Shown here: positions 20,414-32,800 of the stretch, one piece after another | Layout of the letters: every line of letters starts with the position of its first letter | Numbering within the stretch: the first letter of the stretch is position 1 | Assembly: GCA_017354895.1 (NCBI GenBank) | Contig: CP071494.1 | Span: forward strand, 4,588,001 to 4,652,000 | Length of the DNA stretch: 64,000 bases | Source of the DNA: Podospora comata | Taxonomy: Eukaryota > Ascomycota > Sordariomycetes > Sordariales > Podosporaceae | Direction: 5' to 3' | The notes under the pieces: model-generated | The model's input: only the letters and a program-made list of their open reading frames with translations | Databases searched by the model: none | What the model was told of the DNA's origin: nothing | Program-made: the position numbers and the translations under genes

Positions 20414-22477
20414 ATGGAGGCTATGGAGGCAGTCCTTCGCAACTTCAAGCAGATTCCCTGCCCCGACGGCGACAAGTGTACCACGCCTTCGTGTCAGTGG
20501 CAGCACAGTTGGGATAGGAATCCCCCAGCGGCCTCTTCATCGGCATCACCTGCGCCCGTCACGAAGCAAGACGAGACTTTGGCTCAGGACCCGGATGGCC
20601 CGCGGAAACGACGTAGGACCTCGTCCGAAGCTGGGTCCGCGACTGCTATTACCACTGCTACAGGAGCTGTCTCTCCTCCCCCGCTCAAACGCAAAGCACC
20701 TGAGCACTCAACTTTGCCCGCTCCGGCCAGCAAGGTACAAAAGCCGGTTGCCACTGCTCCCGCATCCTTGACAACTCCCTCCAGAGCAACTGCTTCGATC
20801 AGCGCTAGCCCCAGCACTGCATCGAAGCAAAGCGCCGCCAAACAGATCACAGCCCCAAAACAACAAGCCACACCACGCAAACCAGAGACGCTCAACCCGC
20901 GCCATCTCACCTCGGCTGCCCCAGCCTCCCATGAGTTCCGGTTCAAGGCCCTCAAGATGCTTCATGAGCAGTTCAAACGACTCAACGATGAAGTAAAAAA
21001 GGACGCCAAAGAAGACGAACAGAAACTTGTCCTCACAGAACAAGAACTCATCTGGTTGGCCCTGGATGTCGAGCAGAAGATGGCCACAGAGAAGCCCGTC
21101 ATCTATACCAACGTCATCAAGAACGAGATCATGGCGTACAGGAAGAAGACCCCCGGTCGGTGGAGAGACGAGCGACTTGCCGAGTGGCAGAAGAAGAACG
21201 AGCCCAAGACCCCGGTCAAGAAGTTGAGACTTGGCCCGCCCAAGGAGGTCAAGACAGGTCTGACTCCCCAGGAAGAGGTCAGTTTCCTCGTCCACCTTCT
21301 CACCCCCATCACCGAGCTTGCCGAACATGGTTATGTCGTCAGGCCACCTACCTACGAGGAAATCAGAAGAGCCCGTGAGGGCGAAGAGGCGTCCTTGGGA
21401 TGGGAGGTATGTGACCGCTGTACCACAAGATTCCAAGTGTTTCCTGGAAGACGAGAGGAAGATGGTGCCCTCACCTCAGGTGGGACCTGCACCCATCACA
21501 GCGGTCGAGCGTACTTCCCCGAGCGAGTCCCGGGCACTGTCGACCGACCGCCGAAGCGATACCGCTGTTGCCAGGAAACAGTGGGTGAATCCACTGGCTG
21601 CACCGTCGGAAGTACCCATGTCTTCAAAGCCTCTGCTCCGTCTCGACTGGCTGCGTTGATGCCCTTCATGGAGACACCGCCCAATCCGTCGGTACCCAAG
21701 GATCGCGCTGTTTGCTTTGACTGCGAAATGGGCTACACTGCCCGCGGACTGGAGCTGATCCGGCTGACAGCCACCAGTTGGCCAGATGGCAAGGAGCTGC
21801 TCGACGTGATTGTCCGCCCCATTGGTGAGGTTCTTGACCTCAACTCGCGCTACTCTGGTGTTTGGCCCGAGGACATTGCCAACGCCGAGGAGTGGTCGCC
21901 AGGCAAGCCTCTTACTACTGTTGTCGAGTCTTCGGATACCGGTCGTACCAAGAAGAAGCACATGACAATTGTTCCTTCCCCCATGGTGGCACGTGACTTG
22001 CTCTTTTCGTTGATCTGCCCCGAGACTCCGCTTATTGGGCACGCTCTGGAGAACGACTTGAACGCGGTTCGCATTGTTCACCCTACCATCATCGACACGG
22101 CGCTCCTTTTTCCTCACAGGCGCGGCTTACCCATGCGATATAGTTTGAAGATGCTTATGGAGACAGAGCTCAACAAGGTCATCCAGGTGGACACCAAGGA
22201 GAACCGGGGTCACGACAGCGGCGAGGATGCCAGGGCCGCTGGAGAGCTCGTCAGGCTGAAAGTCATGGAGAAGTGGGACCAGATGAAGGGAGAGGGTTGG
22301 ATGGTGGTTGATGGGGCTTTTGTGCCACCTGGGTGGGGCAAGACAAATATCAAGGGAGGAGCTTTGAGTGAAAGATTCCTGGAGAAGAAGGAGGAAGGGG
22401 AGCTGGGGGAGGAAGATGAGGTAGAGCCGGTGGTGTTGGATGGCAGTGGCACAGGAGGCAAGCTTTACTCTCTTTAG
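20414..22477 (+). CDS. REX3: RNA exonuclease 3 (Rex3), DEDDh family with CCCH finger
   Basis: A 3'-5' exoribonuclease of 687 residues in one exon. Yeast Rex3 trims RNase MRP RNA and other small RNAs. The N-terminus has a CCCH zinc finger: Cys16, Cys22, Cys27, His31 (CPDGDKCTTPSCQWQH). A Ser/Ala/Pro-rich disordered stretch follows (about 35-170), then a helical region and a Cys/His-rich block (CDRCTTRF, CTHHSGR, YRCCQE, GCTVGSTHVF). The nuclease domain starts at FDCEMGYTARGLELIRLTAT (Asp and Glu of DEDDh, near residue 436). It continues with LIGHALENDLNAVRIVHPTI and IDTALLFP, and ends with HDSGEDARAA, supplying His and the last Asp. All five catalytic residues are present. The first in-frame ATG is at 20414. 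Confidence 0.9.
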   Translation: MEAMEAVLRNFKQIPCPDGDKCTTPSCQWQHSWDRNPPAASSSASPAPVTKQDETLAQDPDGPRKRRRTSSEAGSATAITTATGAVSPPPLKRKAPEHSTLPAPASKVQKPVATAPASLTTPSRATASISASPSTASKQSAAKQITAPKQQATPRKPETLNPRHLTSAAPASHEFRFKALKMLHEQFKRLNDEVKKDAKEDEQKLVLTEQELIWLALDVEQKMATEKPVIYTNVIKNEIMAYRKKTPGRWRDERLAEWQKKNEPKTPVKKLRLGPPKEVKTGLTPQEEVSFLVHLLTPITELAEHGYVVRPPTYEEIRRAREGEEASLGWEVCDRCTTRFQVFPGRREEDGALTSGGTCTHHSGRAYFPERVPGTVDRPPKRYRCCQETVGESTGCTVGSTHVFKASAPSRLAALMPFMETPPNPSVPKDRAVCFDCEMGYTARGLELIRLTATSWPDGKELLDVIVRPIGEVLDLNSRYSGVWPEDIANAEEWSPGKPLTTVVESSDTGRTKKKHMTIVPSPMVARDLLFSLICPETPLIGHALENDLNAVRIVHPTIIDTALLFPHRRGLPMRYSLKMLMETELNKVIQVDTKENRGHDSGEDARAAGELVRLKVMEKWDQMKGEGWMVVDGAFVPPGWGKTNIKGGALSERFLEKKEEGELGEEDEVEPVVLDGSGTGGKLYSL

Positions 22478-23429
22478 GATTGGGGAAGGCCGTTGGTCTT
22501 AATCACAGTGGTCTTGATCGCAATCACAGGTCGCACGGGAGTGAAATTTGTTCGGAGAGGTCGCAGCTTGGTTCAGAGCATTGCTGGTTTTATCAGGAGG
22601 CACTGGTGATAAACAAGGACATGCTTTTTTTCAGAGCGCTAGATGAACAAGCGATTAATTCACATTGCTGTTTCTCGGCCTAGCATTGGTGTATTGACTG
22701 TTTGTAGGATTCATCATTCATTGCCGTGTTCATCACCCGTTCTCCAAAAGCATGCTTGTTATTTTTAGGTCTAGGGGTCCATTTTCTCCACGGTTTGATT
22801 CTCGAGATCGGACTTGGGTGACGTCAGGATCCATTCTCTCGGCACCTCAATGACGGAACAAAGGCGTGAAGTAACGAGTCGGGTGGCCTCGCGGGACGAA
22901 GGACGGTCCCGGATTCATCGTGAGCTTTGATATCGAGGAGGGGAGATTGCGATAGGGATTAGGTAAAATGTCGTCGGCTTGGGGTTCGGGGAAAGATGGA
23001 GTTGGGACAAGGTTGGGTTATCTTGGCGATCGGGGAAAGGAAGTGGATTCAGCTGGAGGGCGTCATAATATAAGTAGATGCGGCGATTCGAAGGTGGTGG
23101 GATGTCCCCTCATATCGATTTGAATCGAGGGTTTGTCTGTTATTTACGCTCTTGGTTTGCAAAGAAGCTATTCAGTGTTTGTATCCTCGGCCCCGAAGCG
23201 GTAAAAGGAGGCGAATATAAACTTTGAAGGCCGGCATACCTACTACCCAGAGAAGAGTCAAACAGGGAAGATCCAGATATTTGGGGTAACGGTCAGTGAG
23301 ATTTGAGATGAGGATCTGGGCTCATGAACGGTATGCTTACCCTGTCTTTGTAGACTTGGTTCAAAGTGAAGCACCTTCTCAGTCACCGCAGTCCGAAGTC
23401 GTCAAACATCAACACAAATCACCCTCACA
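22478..23429. other. Intergenic, 0.95 kb
   Basis: The REX3 3' UTR and the promoter of the GT8 gene. No coding signal or repeat is seen. Confidence 0.5.
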
Positions 23430-24416
23430 ATGTCAGACGGAACAAAAGTCGTCGACTCAGACAGAGGTATTTTCCTTCCCAGGTATTCCTGAGTATCACT
23501 CACTCAGTCGCTAACAATGCCCTCAGTCTACACAACCCTCATAACCTCCCTCTCCTACCTCCCCGGCCTCCTCACCCTCCACCACTCCCTCGTCCACCGC
23601 TCCAAATCAAAATACCCCCTCATAGCCCTCTACACCTCTTCCTTCCCCCAGTTGGGCCTCGCCATCCTCCGCCGCCGCAACATCCCCTGTCAGCTCATAA
23701 CCCCCTTATTCCCCTCCTCTTCTTCTTCCTCAAACACCCCCTCCTACTCCCACGACCCCCGATTTAGGGAATGCTTCACCAAGCTCATCCCCTTCTCCCT
23801 TGTGCAGTACAAAAAGATCATCCAGCTCGACTCGGACATGCTGGTCCTGCGAAACATCGACTCGCTATTCGACATTGAACTCGACAGCGACAAGAGGGTG
23901 TTTGCCGCGAGCCACGCGTGCTTGTGCAACCCCTGTCAGTTTGAGCACTACCCGGATTATTTCCGCCCCGAAAACTGCTATTACACCGACCCGACCAGCA
24001 TGGGGAAGGACTACCTTAATGGAGGGCTGCAAGTTGTGAGGCCTGATTTGGGGGTGTATGAGGAGATTGTGGGGTATATGAACACGCCGGGGATTGATCT
24101 CAGTTTTGCTGACCAGAGCGTTCTTGCTGGATGTTTTAGAGACAGATGGGTGGGTTTGGGGTGGGAGTTTAACGCGCTCAAGACGATGAGGTGGAGGGGG
24201 GTGCACGATGATGTTTGGGGGGATGGGGAGGTGAGGAATGTGCATTACATCTTGACGCCGAAGCCGTGGGAGGAGGAGAGGGATGAGAAGGGTAGGGTGG
24301 TCATGGGGGCGGGGGAAAGGGGGGCGGAGGACAAGGTTACGAGTCAGTGGTGGGTTGATGTTGATGATGAGAGGAGGGAGCGGGAGGAGGAGAGGGGGAT
24401 AAGGGATGGGTGGTGA
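23430..24416 (+). CDS. Family 8 glycosyltransferase (glycogenin-like)
   Basis: A predicted nucleotide-sugar glycosyltransferase of 308 residues. Exon 1 (23430-23466) encodes MSDGTKVVDSDR, the intron is 23467-23526 (60 nt, GTATTT, branch CTAAC, CTCAG) and exon 2 is 23527-24416. Exon 2 begins VYTTLITSLSYLPGLLTLHH, the first beta-alpha unit of GT8/glycogenin enzymes. The metal-binding DxD lies in IIQLDSDMLVLRNIDSLF (near residue 114). CFTKLIPFSLVQYKKII just before it and DYLNGGLQVVRPD after it are typical. There is no signal peptide or membrane segment, so it is probably cytosolic. It is shorter than glycogenin and lacks the self-glucosylating C-terminal region. It more closely resembles galactinol-synthase-like fungal GT8 proteins. 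The acceptor is unknown. A Ser run (PSSSSSS) is inserted before the DxD region. Confidence 0.85.
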
Positions 24417-25242
24417 GGGGAGAGATATCTGCTTTTGGGAGGCTTATATTGTTTTGTGTTTGGGGGGTTGATAGGTGCTGGTAACGGGCTCGGTTGCCGT
24501 TTCGTAAGGCGTATGGAGCCTCATCAATGCTTTCTTCAACACTTAGTAACTATCAAGCATGGCAACTAGGAGTCAAACTGATGGTGATATTTCTCTTACT
24601 GCAGCCTTCACCATTTACCACCAGGGAATCTGCTGTCCAGACTGTCGTATCACGACGTAGCGGTAAAGATACCAATAGACCCCTGACTAACACGACAGCT
24701 CAGGTCCCACAGTGGCTTGACTAGAGGCTTTTGCCCCTGCAACATTACAATGAAGATCGAAATAGTCTCGTGCCACCGCTTCTCGGCCTCGAGCTAGACA
24801 TGTCATATAAGCCCCACGATCCTCTTTGTTGTTCTTCTAGTTTGTAGCAACTTTGAAAAATAGCTGGCACATAATTCTTTCTATACTTTTGAAACCCCGC
24901 TATGACACAGAGACTGAGCTTCATATTCTTGATATATGGATATCTTGTGAGGGAACACTCCATTTGAAGAGCATCGTGTCACAGTGGGTTTTTCCATCCG
25001 AGTGTCAACTCCCAGAGCTGCAGCGTGGAAAGAGCAACTCAAAGCTTTCTACCCACCTGCCTTGAAATATTCAACAGCTCGTCAAGTCTCACAAGGAAGG
25101 CGCCACGAAACCCACTTGTCTCGTGAGGCAAGAATCACGTCCAAACTGGAAAGAGCCACTCCAGGACAGGAGAAAGGAGCGACCCCAAACACATCACCAT
25201 CTTTATCACCACAAGCCCCTATCCCGTTCAGCAGTCCCAAAC
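24417..25242. other. Intergenic, 0.8 kb
   Basis: The 3' flank of the GT8 gene and the promoter of the small secreted protein gene. Only short non-coding open frames are present. Confidence 0.5.
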
Positions 25243-25654
25243 ATGCAGTCCATCTCTACGCTCCTCCTCATCTTGCTACCAGCAACCGCACTTGCCTCCC
25301 CAATGGGTTGTCCACCCGAAATTGGCATCAACAATTGTCAATACGACTGCTTCTGTCACGCTGATCAGTCGCCGTTATGTTGTGCTGGTGTTGTCGGGGG
25401 TGTGACTGATGAGAGTGGTGTAAGCTCTTTCCTTTCCCCCGTTTATTCTCAGGCGTACCCAAAACAACTACTGACAAACAGGATGGTGGGTACAAAAGCA
25501 CTGCACTGAAATGACACTCGGCGCAGCTCAGAGCTTTGTTCAGTGCTGTGACACCACTTATTCGTGTCGGCAAAGGATGGGATGTCCTGAGTTTGGGGAG
25601 GTTGATGGTGGCTGGGGGAAAGGGGGGATGAATGGCGAGGTTGACTTGAGGTGA
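25243..25654 (+). CDS. Small secreted cysteine-rich protein (effector-like), unknown function
   Basis: A predicted extracellular protein of 115 residues. MQSISTLLLILLPATALA is a clear signal peptide, with cleavage expected after ALA. Exon 1 is 25243-25417, the intron 25418-25481 (64 nt) and exon 2 25482-25654. The donor GTGTAAG is unusual. It was chosen because it alone continues a cysteine-rich frame; the neighbouring GTAAGC donor ends ten codons later. Mature cysteines number 11, in GCPPE, NNCQYDCFC, LCC, HCTE, QCC, SCRQ and GCPE, so one may stay free or the end may differ. The two CC pairs recall hydrophobin-like or other small-secreted-protein patterns, but spacing does not fit a class I/II hydrophobin that I know. 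I cannot assign a family. Confidence 0.62.
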
Positions 25655-25675
25655 GGAGGGAGATGGAGAGGGGGT

Positions 25676-25771
25676 GGTAAAGGTGTAAAGTGGTAATGTG
25701 TTAATGTGGCAATGTGTTAAAGGGGTGCAGTGATAATGTGTTGAAGAGGTAAAGTGGGAATGTGTTAAAGG
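25676..25771. repeat. Imperfect minisatellite (AATGTGTTAA-type units)
   Basis: About four to five imperfect units of roughly 16-26 bp sharing the core AATGTGTTAA(A), joined by AAAGTGG/GGGTG. The array lies just after the stop of the small secreted protein gene, probably in its 3' UTR or flank. Confidence 0.75.
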
Positions 25772-28700
25772 ACACGAGCCTCAATATCAAGCAAACGGAT
25801 CCACATATACCTACCTTCCCATTTGTGATTAACCATGCTTAAAGTGATATATGCGTTTTTTTCAACCATGGTTAGCTTGGAACACCGCACATTACGTACC
25901 TTGGTGGACGGAGGAGAGGCAAACTACAAAGCTATTCGGACACAGAGGGCAGACCTTCTAATGATCATCTACCTAGGTAAGGATTCATCCCTCTGCCCCC
26001 TTTCAGCACTCTCCCCTTTGCCCTCCATGACGTTTATGCTGGCATGGAAGATAGGCTACCCGAGACTCACATGACATCCCATCCGGGTCTTAACAAGTCT
26101 CACAATTGCGAGAGTTTGGTGTCATTTCCCCTGATACCCCTCTCTCCCTCGAGGCAGTCTCGGGTTCATTGTTCAGGTTGCCACATTCCATCTATCGAAG
26201 CATGTCCGCAAACTCATTCTTGAGATAGGCCCAGCCTCACTCGAAGAGGGGGTTTCATGATGAGACTTTTACTTGTTGATTTTGCCCTCAGACTATTGTT
26301 CCTGTTGGCAATATATGCTGTGGGTGAGGTATGTAGACGTGTAGTAGCGTCAAACAGAGTGGGAAAGGGGGTAAAGCCAACAAAGCGGTTGTCTACGCTG
26401 TAAACTCTTCTTCAACATTTCTGTTCCTGTAGCAGATTGAAACAACCTTGCCCATTTTTTTGAGGCTGTGCCTTTGGTTCAACGTAAAAGTTTTCTTTTG
26501 GTTGGTGCGAGCAGTGCACTTCTCTTACTCCCTTGCTTCAACTGTAGCTCCCAGCTCGGCGTAACGCCCAGCAGGGTCCAAACATGTGCATGAAGACCTT
26601 TTTCTCTGGGTTTGCCTGCTCCCTTACTTTGAGGACCATGCTAGTGTACCTACCTAGTGGATGTGCTCATGTCACAATCATAACAATTTCGGCATATAAT
26701 CGGCCTTTATGCATGTGATGTGACAACTTGAATGCATGCGGATGTAGTGCCTCTGTGGGTAATAGCTATGCCGTGAGACAATACCTGCATATGTCACCTT
26801 TCCATCATGTACGAGAAGGGGGTGGTGTGTATTCACTTAGTGATCGCATTGAGTTGTGCCTCTGATGTGCCGTTAGGCATAAGAGCATGAGTTCATTCAA
26901 TCTTACGCGATCATCAACACAGGTTTGTTGTTGTTGTGGTGGTGTCGCTGAATGAGGCTGAGCAATGTTGCAGCGAGTTGAAGAAAGATTGATAAAGGAT
27001 ACATGGCAGGAGAACCCAATGATCGTCCCTACCACAGCACTAGCGTGAGATGCCAGGACCGGGTTGAATCCAATGGACAATGGGGAGATGCAACCGTGAC
27101 CTTGAATGTCACTTACAACGGAACGGAATTTTGGGGGGATCGGACCATTCAAACCCCTCGGGACGAATTGACAGATCTCGGTCGGGTCGACCGGAATTGA
27201 GAGACAATTGTCAGAGCTCCTTTCCGGCCGGGGAATACAAAGAGCTTTTTACCAAAGCAGAGCTGCAGCGAGCTTGCCGCGGGAAAGGCAAGACAGACAG
27301 ACAGACAGCAACATGGCTGCTTTTTCCACAGGTGGATTTGTGGGGGAAGGAGAGCCAATGATCGACGGGATATTAAACCATTCTTTCTTTTTGTTTTCAT
27401 TATTCATCACGAAGAGTTTTTATTTTCTTTTTTTATTTCTTTACGTTACTCTGTACAAGATCCCTATCGTATTGGTGAGGAGCCAAGAATGAAAAGAAAA
27501 CAAAGCCCGACCGTGAAGAAAAAGCGTTGCGGTTTTGGTGGGCAGGGGTTCAAGGGTTCGTTATTGAGCCTTTTGACAAGAACCAGTCGGATTTTTTCAG
27601 TTGATCAAAATAAGGAGAAAATGGATCGTGCTGGCGCCGATGGAGTGCTGCGGTGAGAACTTGAAAAAGGCTTGACTGGTGGACTGGCAAGGGGCAGAAG
27701 CGACGGTGACGCGTGTTGAGGAGGGGAACCCTGAAGATCTCCCAATAAAAGTTGGCTTGTGCGCTTTCAGACCAACCCCAAGGAAAAGAAAGACACACGG
27801 GAACGGGGCATAAACTGGTAATTTTTTTTCTTTCGGATTACACGGTCATGTGCCGGTAATTCTGCTTCTTTGTCCTCAACAAGAGATGAGATGGGAGTGC
27901 GGACACGGAGATTGGCGGCGGTTTGTTTTGTTTTGGGTTTATTTGAGCCACAAGAGATAGGTAAACAAAACAAAGAACATTCTGTGCAATCAACAATATA
28001 CCCAACCCTGGGCCATGGCATAATGTCATGTTCCTGAATTATGTCAATCATGACAGTTTCGGCTTTTGGCAAAGGTGGCGAGAGTGGTGGCAGTGGCGGA
28101 GGCCGATCTGTCAGTTGGTGTATTGTAAAAGTCAATATTGACATCAGGGGTGTGTGTTGAGGCATGTAATGGCCCTCCCAAGGTGGCCAGAAGAGTGAGA
28201 ACCCTATCTTTTTTTGGGCTCTTTGGAGGCACAACAGAGGCTTTTGTCCTACCCAGTGGCTATCTTTGGCATGTGATGGCGGCAGACACAAAGCTGCATT
28301 CTCTTTCAGCCAACTCTTTTCTTGCTGAGAGGGTGAAAGGCAAACTCCCCTTGCTCTCCCCTTGCAGGTTGCATGGTGGTATCAAAACGGTCGGCTGTCC
28401 AAAGCAGTGTGAGTCTATCCGGCATAGCTATCTCCACACCATCTGTCATGGCCCCTGTCTGCTCAAGGGTAGATTTACAGACCATCGGACTCCTTCCGTT
28501 TCCAGGCACCTCTTTAAACAGGCCGTGTGTTTTTCTGTCCCTGCTTGCAGGTTGTAAGCTATGTATGACCTTAGTCAGGCGCGACTCGGGGTAGCGCTGG
28601 CGTGAGGCGGTTCGGGGTGGTGCAAGTTTGAAGTGACGTCTTTTGACGAACGGGAAGAACCACGCCACCGTCTGGGCCGCCCGAGTGGGCCACAAAGGAC

Positions 28701-29286
28701 GCTAAGGCCAGGCACGACCAGGGCCCCTGCCCAACGCGGCTGGCTTTCCAGACGCGAGAAAACACGTTCCCAGAGTCACTCCAAGTAAACAAAGTCCTAT
28801 CTTTTATCGCCCCGTGATCAGCCTGCAGAGAAGCAGAAGGGGCAGAGAGGAAGAAGATCTCCTGTCTCTAGTTGACGCAAAAGATTGGCCTCCGTGCCTC
28901 CCCAGATTCAAGCATATTGCGTCAAACCCCACCAAGCCAACACCCAACGCGTCCCGTCGCAAACCACCACCACCCACCATCGCATCCTGGCTTGCCGCAA
29001 CTTCTTCCCCGCCCACCGCGCTCCCCCCTACTTTGCGCAAAGCTGATCAACCTTTCCCGTCCATGTGCCTGGAGTGATTTTGAAGCTTGAACCCAGAAAG
29101 AAAGAGCCATTCCCAAGAATCAAGAGGAAGAAGAGAAAGAAGAAGGAGAAATTGGACCCAAAGATGCCTAAGACTGGCGCCTGACCCATCTGACGTGTCT
29201 GGTGTCCACGCGCGCTTCATTTTCCCATTTACTCACAGGTCCCACCACTCGCCTTTTGCTCCTAGAGAGCGAATACCCTCAACACA

Positions 29287-29340
29287 ACACACACGCACAT
29301 AACACGCACACACACGCACACACGCACACACGCACGCACA
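29287..29340. repeat. (CA)n/(CGCA)n microsatellite
   Basis: An alternating ACAC/GCAC tract about 500 bp upstream of the WEE1 start. Alternating purine-pyrimidine composition favours length change. Confidence 0.9.
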
Positions 29341-29826
29341 ATAGTAGCCAATCCGAATTTATTATTCTATCGTCGACCGGTTCCGCTTTCAACTCCCGAT
29401 CCCCTCACCTCCGTCCGTCTCGCCGACGTCGTCGCCGATTGCCCACACCGCACACCTGGCACCTCTCGTCGTACATTTCGCCTAGTTAAATTTGAGTTTG
29501 CGCTTGCTGCGCCATCGCCCGGAAAGCTGCGCTGTTCTGAATCAGCAACCCTCTGCTCATCGGTGGTTCGCATCTCAGCTGTATCCCGACCATCTCGACG
29601 TCTTTGATTTTTGCCAAAGCCTCCCGTCTTCACCACCCACTCCGTCCCTGTCCCGTCGCCGCAGCGTCTGGTCTCTTGCCCAACTTCTACAGTACGTTGG
29701 AGGAAAATAAAATAGTATCAAATTTTTTTGTGGGGGTTTTTAAAAACAAAGCTGTGTTGGAATTGCGGACCCAGCTCTTGGGGGTAGCTACAAAAAAGGC
29801 AGCGAGGCACACACCAAGGGCCGGTG

Positions 29827-32800
29827 ATGTCGTTCACCAACGATTGCGGGGGGGCACTCACTCTGCCCTCTCCCACACATGTCCACCACGACGTCAGCTC
29901 CGCAGTTCGATCACTCCGCAGGTCGCTTTCCAGATCACCATCAAAATTCCGACTCTCTGGCGCTGTCTCTCCTTCTCCCACTCCCACACCAGCAGCTCCA
30001 TCCAGGTCGGCGCATCTCGAGCATCCAGCTTCCACCCCAATCCCTGCGACACCAGCCGCTCTGGCGGGGCCTTCCTCACCCACTTCTTTTTCCGCACCCC
30101 AGCACGGTATTGCGGGTAACCCTTTTGTCAACAAACCAAACATCAAGCTCTCGGTGCGCTCCACGAGGTCGAAGCCGGTGACTCGGCCCCTCTCCAGATC
30201 TCGAGGCTCACCAAAGAGCCCTCTCAAGCGCGTTTTTGCCCCCTCCGGCGACTCCCTCAACCTGCTTCCCACCTCTTTCTCGGCGCCAGACACCCGCGGC
30301 CAAGAAAACAAGAGCTTCAGGGAGTTTGCGCTTGCGCTGAGCCCCACGTCGCGTCGCAATCTCGAGAAACCCACGCGTCACTCGGTGCACCTCGACATCT
30401 CGGGATCCGACAAAGTCTCTTTTCCTGCCATCTCAGTAAGCCCGCTCAAACGGAGCGACGCGACCATGAGTCTGGGCCAGACGGCATTTGGGAGTCCAGT
30501 CGCAAAGCGCCGCAGTCTACACGGCATCTCGAGCATGAACAACGAGCCCACCATCTTCGACCAAACCCCGACCGCGCGCGAGTCGCAACAACAGCCGGGC
30601 TTCGACATTCACGAGGACGCCAATCTCGAGTACGAATTGACCGGCTCGAACGTGTCGCCTACCCCAGATCCATTGGCCTCGCCCACCCCGTCATCGCTGC
30701 AGCATCGGTCGAATTCGCTCCGAAGAAGTACCCTGCAACAGCGCCACGGAGATACTCGATCATCCTGGGGCCGGCGCGCCGGAGAAAAGGCACAGATGAC
30801 GCTCGACGCCGGGTCGCCGATGGCGGCTCGTAGCAGACCTAGGCTATCTCTGGACCAGTATGTGCCTATTGCGACCGAGAGCCCCTTCACTCACCAAGGT
30901 CCTCTCCCACCTGCTTCGGCGCATTTCTTGGCGCACAAGGCTCGGGAGCAGTTCCAACCTCATCCTCTCTCGCGCTCGTTGACCCAGTCTTCTTCGAACT
31001 CGAGTCTGCCAGACGACTCTCCAACTCATGTTCCTGTCCAGTTTGGCGAGAAGGCTCGCGTTCCTCTCAACTTCTCAAAATCGCTTCCACCTGGTGCGCG
31101 ACCACCCACAAAGGATTCAGGAGATGTTGCGACCCCCAACTACAAGCATGCCAAGCCGTTCCAAGCCGCCTTCATGTCGACAGGTTTGGTGTCCAAGATG
31201 AATCGCAACCCCGAACTTGGCCCACCAAAGCACCCCGGAGCGAAGGTCAACATAATGCCAGATACTCCCTGCAAGAAGCAGTACAGCTCCGCTACGTATC
31301 CACCCAACCTCAGCGCTGGTCGACGGCAATCGCGAAAGTCGGTTGGCAGCCCTACGACGCCGTTTGGCGCTTCCACCAACGCTCCCCCTACCAGTGGCAA
31401 TTTGTTCTTCCAGCAGGTCCGTGCGGGGCATATGAGGAAGTCGAGCTTGTTGAGCCTGGATGGGGATGACCTCGCTGGATCCCAAGACGATTTCCCCCCG
31501 CCCACCCCGACGAAGAATATCTTCAAGAATGTCACATCCTCCGGGGCGAGCGTCCGGACGCCTTTGGGGACCCCCGGCTTTGCGAGCTTCGCGACGCCTG
31601 CAGTTCCCTTCAGTTTGAGCTCAACAAGAACACCAGCGCAGTCCACCACCCCATCCTTCACCCCACCCGGAGCGCCTCAGAGCACCACTCCCTCCTTCAC
31701 TCCCCCTGGTGTGCCATCGTTCACCCCTTTGGGTGCTCCTGAGAGCACCACTCCCCTGTGTGCTCGTCAGGATCAGGACAATGGTCACCAGGTCACTGAG
31801 CCCATCTTTCGACCTTCCACCCCTTACTCGAGTGCCTCGCCGTTTGTATCCGTCAGCAACAGTGCTCCGGTTATCAACGAAAGCCATACCCCTGCCAGTT
31901 TATTCGCGACGCCCGCTCCGAGAAACAAGACGACGCCCGTATTCTTCGCAACAGGCAGCAAGTCATCGTCCAACGAGTATCTCGTCCCCAACCAGGATGC
32001 CTTAGGGAGCCCTCTCGGGTCGAAAAAAGCTTCACCTCGCACCCCCGGCGACTCGTTGAAAAATTCCATGCCGCCTCCCGGAGGGAAATCAACCGGGCCT
32101 CCTGCCACCCCCTCTACTCACGAGCGGTCTTCACTCTTCGGCGGGGCTCCTGACCGTCGCATGAGCATCACCCCTCGCAACGGGCGTGGTCTGGGTGACG
32201 TTGACGAGTCTCTGGTCAGCCGGTTTGACAAATCCGAGGTCATCGGTAGTGGCGAGTTCTCGACGGTGTATCGGGTTACCAAGCTTGCCTCTCCCGCGTC
32301 GTCGTTCATGACAATGGGCATCTCTACAACCCCACAGACACCTTCGAGCCCCGAGTCTGGCAAAGTCTTTGCCGTCAAGAAGCTCCGTGTTCCCATCAGT
32401 GGTGGCAGGGAGAGGGAGAGAAAGTATCAAGAGGTGCATATCTTGAGATCTCTGAACCACTCGACCAAGGTTGTTCAGTACATTGACAGTTGGGAGTGGA
32501 ACAACTATTTGTATATTCAAACCGAGTACTGCACCGAGGGCAGTTTGGATATCTTCCTCAAGGACATTGGTCAGACTGGCCGATTGGATGATTTCCGCAT
32601 CTGGAAGATCTTGCTGGAGATAGCTCAGGTTAGAGAACTGCATCCTTTTTATGCTAGTCGTCTGTAGGTCACTAACTTTGGTGTAGGGTTTGGCCGCTAT
32701 TCATGAGGCCGGGTTCATTCACCTCGACATCAAGCCTGCCAACATCCTGGTCACGTTTGACGGCTATCTCAAGATTGCCGACTTTGGCATGGCCACAACA

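Larger units (their letters stand above)
25655..29826. other. Long gene-poor stretch upstream of WEE1, 4.2 kb
   Basis: No gene could be supported. The left part carries a minisatellite (25676-25771). The right part, from about 28.8 kb, is pyrimidine/CA-rich with a (CA/CG)n tract at 29287-29340 and is probably the promoter and long leader of WEE1. Many short open frames occur on both strands without coding bias or recognisable protein. A perfect ACGCGT hexamer lies at 28947-28952. Confidence 0.5.

Noticed and set aside
26805-28291. Several 100-170-codon open frames in the gap before WEE1
   Set aside because: They overlap one another on both strands, have no domain or coding bias and no splice-supported continuation.
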